From an uncultured Gammaproteobacteria bacterium (GTDB taxonomy: Bacteria; Pseudomonadota; Gammaproteobacteria; Nitrosococcales; Methylophagaceae), in contig CAJXPP010000135.1 of the NCBI GenBank assembly GCA_913058195.1, positions 1-6,172 on the forward strand: a stretch of DNA of 6,172 nt, read 5' to 3'. How positions within the stretch are numbered: position 1 is the first letter of the stretch; every line of letters begins with the position of its first letter. Below, piece by piece: positions 1-5,811 of this stretch. The notes under the pieces were generated by a model that saw nothing but the letters and a program-made list of their open reading frames with translations, made no database searches and was not told the origin of the DNA. The position numbers and the translations under genes are program-made.

Positions 1-50
1 TACGAGATCATGCCTAGTCTCGTGGGCTCGGAGATGTGTATAAGAGACAG
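1..50 (+). other. Illumina Nextera i7 adapter left on contig end (artefact)
   Basis: These bases are synthetic and do not belong to the genome. They read in order as the tail of the i7 flow-cell primer (TACGAGAT, 1-8), an 8-base index (CATGCCTA, 9-16), the Nextera read-2 linker (GTCTCGTGGGCTCGG, 17-31) and the 19-bp Tn5 mosaic end (AGATGTGTATAAGAGACAG, 32-50). All parts are complete and correctly ordered, so chance or a natural Tn5 end is ruled out. The index matches, from memory, the Nextera N706 i7 sequence. Genomic DNA starts at 51. The adapter puts a false in-frame TAA at 41-43 ahead of slt, which would make an ORF caller choose an internal start. Confidence 0.98.
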
Positions 51-1615
51 TTCTAGCACATTATCAGTCGCCACAACCTATTTCTAGACAATGTCTTCGA
101 GTACAAGCTCTTATTAACACAGGCCAGCAAGCCGAGGCTTTAGATCATATTCCATCATTATGGTTAGTACCTCAATCACAACATAAAAATTGCGATTCTG
201 TATTTAAATTTTGGCAAGATAAAAACCTACTAACAAATGAGCTTCGTTTGCAACGAATCATGCTTGCAGTTCATGCCAAACAATTTAGCCTAGCCAAATA
301 TTTGGCTAAATCACTCGAAAATCCACAAGCAGCAAATAAGCTGATCTCTGCTTGGAAACAAGCCAATGACTCACCACAAAGATTTTTAAGTTCAAAAATA
401 GCAGACAATGGGAATAATAGAGATATTATCAAGTACGCTATATATCGACTCGCTCGAAAATCCACCGACCAAGCTTACGAAGCTTGGCAAAAATTAAGCC
501 CAAATTATAAATTTAGCGAGCAAGACAAGCTTACAGCACAACGCGCCATAGCCAATCGTGCTGCACTCAACCGTGAAGATCGTACTCTAGAATACTTTTC
601 AGACATTCCCAATGAAACATGGCGAGTTAGAGCTGCCTTATGGCAACAAGACTGGCAGGCCGTTAATAAAGCGGTTCTCAGTTTGAATTTAAATGAACAG
701 CAGCAACCTCGTTGGCAGTATTGGTTAGCGCGCAGTCAAGCTAAGCTAGGCCAACAAACTGAAGCAATAAAAACCTATCAAACATTGATTTCAAAACGTG
801 ATTTTTATGGCTTTCTTGCAGCGGATCAACTGCAACAGCCCTATCAAATGAATCATAACCCTATTCATTCACAACAAGCTGAAATAGACTTATTCCAACT
901 GCGTCCTGCTGTAGCAAGGCTAAAAGAATTTTTCACTCTAGATATGAATCTTGCTGCACGTCGTCAAGCTTATGCCTTAAAACAACAACTTTCACCAAGA
1001 GAGCTTCAACTTCTTGCAACACTAACCCATAAGTGGCAGTGGCATAATCAAACTATCGCCTTATTAGGTAAAGCGAAGTACTGGGATGCATTAGACCTAC
1101 GTTTCCCTTTGGTTTATAACAACCCGATATTACTCGCTGCTAAAAAGAATGGCATGGACCCATCTTGGCTCTTAGGTGTTGCAAGACAAGAAAGTGCATT
1201 CAATTCTCATGCCCGCTCACATGTTGGCGCAACAGGCTTAATGCAGTTAATGCCAAAAACAGCGAAGCAAATTGCTCACTTAATCAATAAGCCTCTAAAA
1301 AATATCTCTGAACTTTTAATTCCAGAAAGAAATATTCAATTAGGGAGTGCCTACTTACGCCTTATGTACGATAAAAATCAACAGAATCCTGTTCTCGCAA
1401 CCGCATCCTATAATGCTGGTCCACATCGTGTAGCTCGTTGGTTACCAGAAAAAACCTTACCTGCAGATATTTGGATTGAAAATATACCTTTTACTGAAAC
1501 CCGCCATTACACACAAACTGTTTTAAGTTATACCGCTGTTTTTGATTATCAACGTAAAAAAACTATAAAACCTTTATCTACACGAATGCCTGCAGTTCAA
1601 GCTAAAAAACCGTAA
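51..1615 (+). CDS. slt: Soluble lytic murein transglycosylase, Slt70 type (5' end missing)
   Basis: Periplasmic exolytic transglycosylase that cleaves the MurNAc-GlcNAc bond of peptidoglycan and forms 1,6-anhydro-MurNAc ends. The frame is open from the first genomic codon (53), giving about 520 visible residues. The E. coli precursor is about 645, so roughly the first 120, including any signal peptide, lie off the contig. The TTG at 248 and ATG at 260 are internal, not starts. The N-terminal two thirds is the helical superhelix, with TPR-like repeats such as WQYWLARSQAKLGQ. Two cysteines 33 residues apart (14 and 47 from codon 53) match the spacing I recall for the Slt70 disulfide. The C-terminal SLT domain carries RQESAFN with catalytic Glu at residue 380 (codon 1190-1192), GLMQLMP (395-401), LGSAYLRLMY (430-439) and ASYNAGP (451-457). 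All core motifs are intact. The downstream cca begins 9 nt after the stop, suggesting co-transcription. Confidence 0.95.
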
Positions 1616-1624
1616 GATACGCCT

Positions 1625-2845
1625 ATGAAGACTTATCTTGTCGGCGGCAGTGTCCGCGATAAATTACTGGGCCTTTCCATTAAGGATAGAGACTGGGTTG
1701 TAGTTGGTAGCACGCCAGAGGAAATGTTATCCCAGGGCTTTCAGCCTGTGGGCAAAGACTTCCCTGTATTTCTTCACCCTAAGACACATGAGGAATATGC
1801 CCTTGCCCGTACCGAACGCAAAACGGCACCAGGCTATAAAGGCTTTGTTATTCATGCTGAACAAAATGTCACTTTGGAACAAGACCTCATCCGCCGCGAT
1901 CTCACAATCAATGCGATAGCTCAAGATGAAAATGGTAATCTAATTGACCCTTATAATGGCCAGCAAGATCTTAAAGATAAAGTTTTACGCCACGTTTCAC
2001 CCGCTTTTAGCGAAGATCCTGTTCGAGTATTACGCATTGCCCGCTTTGCGGCACGTTTTGGTTTTACTATTGCCGACGAAACCAAGCAACTCATTCAAGA
2101 AATGATTCTTAATAAAGAGCTTGATCATCTTGTCTCAGAACGTGTGTGGCAAGAATTAGAAAAAGCCCTCGCCACACCACAGCCATCATTATTCTTTCTG
2201 ACTCTACGGCAAGTCGGCGCACTTAAGATACTCTTTCCTGAAGTTGATCGGCTTTTTGGTGTACCTCAAGCTCCTAAATGGCACCCTGAAATTGATACAG
2301 GCATTCATGTCATGCTGGTGCTCGACCAAGCCGCTAAATTAAGTGAAGAAATCACTGTACGTTTTGCTGCTCTTTGTCATGATCTTGGTAAAGGCACGAC
2401 CCCTGCAGATATTCTGCCACAACATATTGGTCATGAAATGCGCAGCGTCAAACTAACTGAGACACTGTGCAAGCGCTTACGTGTTCCCAAAGAGATGCAG
2501 ATCCTTGCGCTAAAAGTCGCTAAATATCATACTCATATGCATTTATTATTCGAAATGAAAGCTGCAACAATTCTAAAAGTCATTGAAGCATTAGATTCAT
2601 TTCGTAAGCCCGAACGCTTTGAGCATTATTTATTAGCTGGTGAGGCCGATTTCCGCGGCAGGCCGGGGTATGAAACAAAGCCAATGCCAGAGGTTGATGT
2701 GCTTAAACAATGTTTCGCCGCTACGCAAGCAATCGCTGCAGGCCCCTTTATAGAAAAAGGCATCACTGGACCATCAATTAGCGAGTCAATCCGTAAACAA
2801 AGGATTAAAGAAATAGAGCTTATTATGAAAGCACACAAGTATTAA
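1625..2845 (+). CDS. cca: CCA-adding tRNA nucleotidyltransferase with HD domain
   Basis: Cytoplasmic class II nucleotidyltransferase that builds or repairs the 3'-CCA of tRNAs from CTP and ATP without a nucleic acid template. The protein has 406 residues, close to E. coli Cca (about 412). The N-terminal catalytic head shows GGSVRD (7-12), the metal-binding DxD (D21, D23), RRDLTINAIA (90-99) and EDPVRVLRIARFAARF (130-145), all hallmarks of the family. The C-terminal half contains an HD phosphohydrolase motif, CHDLGKG (251-257, H252/D253), typical of the gamma/betaproteobacterial multifunctional enzyme, which also has 2',3'-cyclic phosphodiesterase, 2'-nucleotidase and phosphatase activity. H220 and H228 in the HPEIDTGIHVM segment likely belong to the same metal site. 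The ATG at 1625 puts GGSVRD where the family has it. Only a weak Shine-Dalgarno is visible, so translation may be coupled to slt. Confidence 0.97.
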   Translation: MKTYLVGGSVRDKLLGLSIKDRDWVVVGSTPEEMLSQGFQPVGKDFPVFLHPKTHEEYALARTERKTAPGYKGFVIHAEQNVTLEQDLIRRDLTINAIAQDENGNLIDPYNGQQDLKDKVLRHVSPAFSEDPVRVLRIARFAARFGFTIADETKQLIQEMILNKELDHLVSERVWQELEKALATPQPSLFFLTLRQVGALKILFPEVDRLFGVPQAPKWHPEIDTGIHVMLVLDQAAKLSEEITVRFAALCHDLGKGTTPADILPQHIGHEMRSVKLTETLCKRLRVPKEMQILALKVAKYHTHMHLLFEMKAATILKVIEALDSFRKPERFEHYLLAGEADFRGRPGYETKPMPEVDVLKQCFAATQAIAAGPFIEKGITGPSISESIRKQRIKEIELIMKAHKY

Positions 2846-2854
2846 CTACTGACG

Positions 2855-2860
2855 TATAAT
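2855..2860 (+). promoter_or_regulatory. Candidate -10 box of an mch promoter
   Basis: A perfect TATAAT lies in the 50-nt gap between cca and mch, 10 nt after the cca stop. A start site near 2867 would give a leader of about 29 nt holding the mch ribosome binding site. At 16-18 nt upstream, inside the end of cca, I see no good TTGACA match, and there is no TGn extension. The promoter is therefore either activator-dependent or a chance AT-rich match. Its position, where a housekeeping pair gives way to C1 genes, makes a promoter reasonable. Confidence 0.4.
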
Positions 2861-2884
2861 CGGTTATTTTTAAATTTACCGCAC

Positions 2885-2888
2885 AGGA
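2885..2888 (+). promoter_or_regulatory. Ribosome binding site of mch
   Basis: AGGA, part of CAGGAT, sits 7 nt before the ATG at 2896. This is a good Shine-Dalgarno at proper spacing and supports that start. Confidence 0.75.
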
Positions 2889-2895
2889 TAACTTC

Positions 2896-3867
2896 ATGAG
2901 CGATTCTATCTCAGCCAACTGGGCCAGTGTTAATGCTATTTGCCAACCTTTAGTTGATAACCTCGTTGCCAATGCACAAGCGCTACAGCTTGAAATTAGC
3001 ACCTTAAGCAATGGTACCCGCATTATCGATGCTGGTATTAAATGCAATGGTGGCCTTGAAGCAGGTCGTTTAATTGGTGAAATCTGCATGGGTGGTTTAG
3101 GTACAGCTACATTAGGCACCAACAGTGGTTTTGAAAACTGGCCTTGGTCAGTCAATGTTCACGCTAAAACACCTGTACTAAGTTGCCTCGGCAGCCAATA
3201 CGCTGGCTGGAGTTTATCCCACGAAAAATTCTTTGCGTTAGGTTCAGGTCCAGGCCGTGCTCTTGCTGGTAAAGAAGCAGTATTAAAAGAGTTTGGCTAT
3301 AAAGATGAAGCAAGCAGCACCACCATCGTTTTAGAAGTGGATTCATTCCCACCGATTGAAGTCGCTGAAAAAGTTGCAAAAGACTGTGGTATTAAAGCAG
3401 AAGACTTAACGTTTATCCTAACGCCTACATCAAGCCTTGCTGGTGTAATGCAAATTGCAATTCGTGTACTTGAAGTAGCAATGCACAAAGCACATACACT
3501 GCATTTCCCTATGGATAAAATTATTGATGGTTACGGCGTAACACCCGTTGCTCCCCCTGGCGGTGACTTTATGACAGGTATGGGTCGCACTAATGATGCG
3601 ATCTTATTTGGCGGTCAAGTACACCTATTTGTTAAATCTACCGATGAAGAAGCAAAAGACTTAGCAGAAAAATTACCTAGTAATACTTCTTCTGATTATG
3701 GTCGTCCCTTTGGTGAGATCTTTAAATCGTATGACTTTGACTTCTTTAAAGTTGATCCAATGTTATTCAGCCCAGCAAAAGTTACTGTTACCAATGCAAA
3801 CACCGGCAAGAGCTTCACAGCAGGCGAATTAAACAAAGAATTATTAGTCACTTCATTTGGCCTATAA
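2896..3867 (+). CDS. mch: Methenyltetrahydromethanopterin cyclohydrolase
   Basis: Cytoplasmic enzyme that hydrolyses N5,N10-methenyl-H4MPT to N5-formyl-H4MPT in the H4MPT-linked oxidation of formaldehyde to formate. At 323 residues it has the normal length for the family. Conserved blocks are DAGIKCNGGLEAGR (45-58), CMGGLG (64-69), SCLGSQYAGW (96-105), ALGSGPGRAL (114-123), ILTPTSSLAG (174-183) and GYGVTPVAPPGGDFMTGMGRTND (212-234). R190 and E193 in IRVLE have the Arg-x-x-Glu spacing of the catalytic pair I recall from the Archaeoglobus enzyme (Arg183/Glu186). The protein is of archaeal-type ancestry and in Proteobacteria is confined to methylotrophs and a few relatives. A strong RBS and a candidate promoter lie directly upstream. 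The ATP-grasp/CitG-like pair and fae follow, the grouping known from methylotroph C1 islands. No defect was seen. Confidence 0.97.
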   Translation: MSDSISANWASVNAICQPLVDNLVANAQALQLEISTLSNGTRIIDAGIKCNGGLEAGRLIGEICMGGLGTATLGTNSGFENWPWSVNVHAKTPVLSCLGSQYAGWSLSHEKFFALGSGPGRALAGKEAVLKEFGYKDEASSTTIVLEVDSFPPIEVAEKVAKDCGIKAEDLTFILTPTSSLAGVMQIAIRVLEVAMHKAHTLHFPMDKIIDGYGVTPVAPPGGDFMTGMGRTNDAILFGGQVHLFVKSTDEEAKDLAEKLPSNTSSDYGRPFGEIFKSYDFDFFKVDPMLFSPAKVTVTNANTGKSFTAGELNKELLVTSFGL

Positions 3868-3876
3868 CAACCATAT

Positions 3877-3907
3877 AATTGTGGAGCAGGCTGCCTGCTC
3901 TGCAATT
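3877..3907 (+). terminator. Strong hairpin between mch and the ATP-grasp gene (partial terminator or mRNA stabiliser)
   Basis: A near-perfect inverted repeat: left arm 3877-3890, loop CTG 3891-3893, right arm 3894-3907. The stem is 14 bp with two G-U wobbles, and its upper 7 bp (GAGCAGG/CCTGCTC) are GC-rich. It starts 10 nt after the mch stop. The sequence after it is AATTTTC, a short T-run, so it resembles a weak intrinsic terminator. It could lower expression of the downstream pair relative to mch or protect the mch 3' end from exonucleases. The structure is directly visible; its function is inferred. Confidence 0.65.
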
Positions 3908-3920
3908 AATTTTCACATCT

Positions 3921-3925
3921 AAGAG
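3921..3925 (+). promoter_or_regulatory. Weak ribosome binding site deciding the ATP-grasp start
   Basis: AAGAG lies 4 nt before the ATG at 3930. It is a modest and rather close Shine-Dalgarno. The frame is also open further upstream, to a TTG at 3879, but that TTG sits inside the hairpin stem and would add a 17-residue stretch (WSRLPALQLIF...) encoded by the structured spacer. The ATG at 3930 is therefore preferred. Confidence 0.5.
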
Positions 3926-3929
3926 CTTC

Positions 3930-4856
3930 ATGTCATCACCTTCTAAAATAGTTATTTTCAACGATACTCATGGCTGGCATAGCAGACAGTTAATTATTGC
4001 TTTGGCTCTCCATAATATCGATGCTGTGCTGTGTGATTTAGCTGATTGTGCGATTGATCTTGAACAAACAACAGGTCTAATGATTCCAGGCTTTGAAGAA
4101 GAGCTTCCAGCGGCAGCGATGGTCCGAGGCATTGCACCAGGTACATTAGAACAAATCACTTTACGCATGGATCTACTGCATACTCTTTCTGAATTAGGCG
4201 TTCCCGTATTTAATCCTGCAAGTGCAATTGAACATACCGTCGATAAAGCCCGCACCTCATTACGTCTTCACCTAGCAGGTATTCATACCCCAAAAACATG
4301 GGCATGTGAAAATAGAACGATCGCCCGTAACATTGCTAAAACTCAATTTGAAAAAGGAGTCACGCTTGTTATAAAGCCTTTATTTGGCTGCCAAGGAAAA
4401 GGCATTGAAAAAGTTGAGTCTCTAGCGGAGCTTGAGGCTGTTAACATCATCGGTGATGCCTTCTATATGCAAGAATATATCGAACCTTTTGAACCGGAAG
4501 ACTGGCAAGATTGGCGATTGATGGTTATTGATAATGCTGTCTGTGCTGCTATGTCACGTCGCTCAAAACATTGGATAACAAACTTTGCTCAAGGTGCCAG
4601 TTGTTTTTCGACCACTATTACAGCAGAAATGGAACAACTCGCCATTAAAGCGACTCAGGCTGTTCAGGCCGATTATGCAGGTGTTGATCTTATTCGCAAT
4701 AAAGATGGCAGTTATACAGTATTAGAAGTAAATAGCGTGCCCGCATGGAAGGGGCTATTTCAAGCAACAGGTATTAATGCTGCTGATAATTTAGCGCATG
4801 CCTTAGCAAAACGTATTGCTTCAGCTCAAACAAACGCTCAAGATCATGTTCAATAG
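3930..4856 (+). CDS. orf5: RimK-like ATP-grasp ligase of the C1 gene island (Orf5 type)
   Basis: An ATP-grasp carboxylate-amine ligase of 308 residues, the fold of RimK and of the cofactor glutamate ligases MptN and CofF. Such enzymes activate a carboxylate as acyl phosphate with ATP and join it to an amine, commonly glutamate. Visible motifs are DK (105-106), VIKPLFGCQGKGI (147-159) with ATP-binding K149 and the glycine-rich loop, YMQEYIEP (179-186), DWRLMVI (194-200), RRSKHWITNFAQGASC (210-225), GVDLI (251-255) and VLEVNSVPAWKGL (264-276) with metal ligands E266 and N268. All catalytic elements are present. It resembles the Orf5 family found beside mch and fae in methylotrophs and implicated genetically in H4MPT or methylofuran biosynthesis; its substrate is not known to me. 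It overlaps the next gene by 11 nt, so the two are probably translationally coupled. The ligase class is confident and the Orf5 label is from context. Confidence 0.88.
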   Translation: MSSPSKIVIFNDTHGWHSRQLIIALALHNIDAVLCDLADCAIDLEQTTGLMIPGFEEELPAAAMVRGIAPGTLEQITLRMDLLHTLSELGVPVFNPASAIEHTVDKARTSLRLHLAGIHTPKTWACENRTIARNIAKTQFEKGVTLVIKPLFGCQGKGIEKVESLAELEAVNIIGDAFYMQEYIEPFEPEDWQDWRLMVIDNAVCAAMSRRSKHWITNFAQGASCFSTTITAEMEQLAIKATQAVQADYAGVDLIRNKDGSYTVLEVNSVPAWKGLFQATGINAADNLAHALAKRIASAQTNAQDHVQ

Positions 4857-5688
4857 ACAAACAATACAAGACTGCGTTATTTGGGCTTGTGAACATGAAG
4901 TATTATCGCCTAAGCCTGGTAATGTAAATAGCATCAGTGATGGCCATAATATGCAGGTCGAAGACTTCATTAAAAGTGCTCATGCTATTGCTCCAGCATT
5001 AACAACACCAGAGGCATCCGTTGGTCAGCGTATTTTATATGCTATTCAAGCAACACGAGACGTTGTCGACTGTAATACTAATCTCGGTATTGTTTTACTG
5101 CTTGCACCATTATGTGCCGCAATTGAGCAATGTAACACTCTTGAATCACTGCGCGATACACTGTCTTGCGTATTAAAAACCCTCACGATCGATGATGCAA
5201 AATACTGCTTTGAAGCGATTCAACTTGCTGAAGCTGGCGGACTAGGAAAAGTAGCAGAACATGACATCAATAGCACGCCAACAGTAACCTTACTCGAAGC
5301 GATGGAACAAGCAAAATCCCGTGATTCTATCGCAGCTCAATATCTTAATAATTATCAAGAAATTTTCGAAGTTGGCTTAATCAATTTGACATCTGCAATT
5401 AATTCTGGGGAAAGTATTGAATGGGCTACTACTTTCGCGTATCTTAGCTTGTTATCAGATAGCTATGACACCTTGATTTGTAGGAAACAAGGTGGAAAAA
5501 CAGCTCAAACAATTAGTTATAAAGCTCAACAATTTGTTAGTAGAGTGAACAAAAACAAGCTGTTAAGTAGTTTTTCAACTGAGTTATCAGTTTGGGATAA
5601 AGAATTAAAGAGAAATGCGATAAACCCAGGAACAACGGCGGACTTGACCGCAGCGACTTTGTTCTTACACGCATTAAGCTCTAAATGA
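4846..5688 (+). CDS. orf7: CitG/MdcB-like triphosphoribosyl-dephospho-CoA synthase family protein (Orf7 type)
   Basis: A 280-residue member of the CitG family. The characterised CitG joins the ribose triphosphate of ATP to dephospho-CoA, releasing adenine, to make the citrate lyase prosthetic group. Family motifs are SPKPGNV (21-27) with H34, NTNLG (77-81), LLLAPL (84-89), AGGLG (130-134), DTLICRKQGG (208-217) and NPGTTADLTAATLF (260-273). The ATG at 4846 is chosen because the KPGNV block then sits close to the N-terminus as in the family; the upstream TTG at 4816 lies within the preceding gene. The gene starts 11 nt before the end of the ATP-grasp gene with no clear Shine-Dalgarno, so translation probably depends on that gene. 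No citrate or malonate lyase gene is nearby. Position between mch and fae matches Orf7 of methylotroph C1 islands, thought to act in H4MPT or methylofuran synthesis, so the CitG reaction itself should not be assumed. Confidence 0.88.
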   Translation: MFNRQTIQDCVIWACEHEVLSPKPGNVNSISDGHNMQVEDFIKSAHAIAPALTTPEASVGQRILYAIQATRDVVDCNTNLGIVLLLAPLCAAIEQCNTLESLRDTLSCVLKTLTIDDAKYCFEAIQLAEAGGLGKVAEHDINSTPTVTLLEAMEQAKSRDSIAAQYLNNYQEIFEVGLINLTSAINSGESIEWATTFAYLSLLSDSYDTLICRKQGGKTAQTISYKAQQFVSRVNKNKLLSSFSTELSVWDKELKRNAINPGTTADLTAATLFLHALSSK

Positions 5689-5692
5689 ATTT

Positions 5693-5712
5693 CAGCGCAT
5701 TATTATGCACTG
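5693..5712 (+). repeat. Small imperfect hairpin after orf7
   Basis: CAG-c-GCAT / TATT / ATGC-a-CTG forms a 20-nt interrupted inverted repeat with one C-A mismatch, starting 5 nt after the orf7 stop. No T-run follows. It may be minor 3'-end structure of the upstream transcript or chance; it is too weak to call a terminator. Confidence 0.3.
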
Positions 5713-5746
5713 AGCAGGACGTACGTTCCTTGAATACGTATAACCT

Positions 5747-5786
5747 CTCCTAAATATTTTAGGGGTGTTTAAATTAGTTTTTTTTT
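5747..5786 (+). terminator. Hairpin with T9 tract upstream of fae (terminator or leader attenuator)
   Basis: Left arm CTCCTAAA (5747-5754), loop TAT, right arm TTTAGGGG (5758-5765): an 8-bp stem with one G-U pair. TGTTT follows at once and a run of nine T lies at 5778-5786, with another T5 at 5789-5793. It resembles an intrinsic terminator for the mch-orf5-orf7 transcript, although the long T-run is 12 nt beyond the stem, further than usual. Only 25 nt separate the T9 from the fae start, so the fae promoter may lie upstream and the hairpin inside its leader. Confidence 0.55.
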
Positions 5787-5789
5787 AAT
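5784..5789 (+). promoter_or_regulatory. Weak candidate -10 box for fae
   Basis: TTTAAT matches TATAAT at five of six bases. A start near 5796 would give a leader of about 16 nt just long enough to hold the RBS. No -35 element is visible at 15-18 nt upstream, which is the G-run of the hairpin. Alternatives upstream of the hairpin are TATAAC (5739-5744, five of six, no clear -35) and a TTGAAT at 5730-5735. None is convincing. Confidence 0.2.
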
Positions 5790-5798
5790 TTTTGGAAC

Positions 5799-5804
5799 AG
5801 GAAG
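5799..5804 (+). promoter_or_regulatory. Strong ribosome binding site of fae
   Basis: AGGAAG lies 7 nt before the ATG at 5812, the strongest Shine-Dalgarno in the window. This fits the very high abundance of Fae known in methylotrophs and fixes the start. Confidence 0.85.
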
Positions 5805-5811
5805 AAATAAC

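Noticed and set aside
32..50. Tn5 outside-end-like sequence that could suggest a transposon
   Set aside because: It is the engineered 19-bp mosaic end directly joined to Illumina linker and index bases, so it is library adapter and not a native mobile element.
291..308. Perfect 18-bp palindrome TAGCCAAATATTTGGCTA inside slt
   Set aside because: It lies in the middle of the coding frame and follows from the codons for the repeated Leu-Ala-Lys in LAKYLAK. No gene start or other dyad is nearby, so an operator role has no support.
2823..3155. 110-residue open frame on the - strand across the cca-mch junction
   Set aside because: It lies almost entirely antisense to the well-supported mch and has no RBS or recognisable domain; a shadow of the coding strand.
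3968..4255. 95-residue open frame on the - strand within the ATP-grasp gene
   Set aside because: Antisense shadow of a gene with intact catalytic motifs; low-complexity Ser/Ala/Ile composition and no recognisable family.
4846..5688. Literal reading as a citrate lyase CitG
   Set aside because: No citrate or malonate lyase subunits, CitX or CitC are in the window, and the C1 context points to the Orf7 branch of the family.
5719..5740. ACGTACGT palindrome with a later TACGTA, considered as an operator or riboswitch before fae
   Set aside because: The repeats are short and unevenly spaced, with no recognisable aptamer fold or known regulator site; likely chance.
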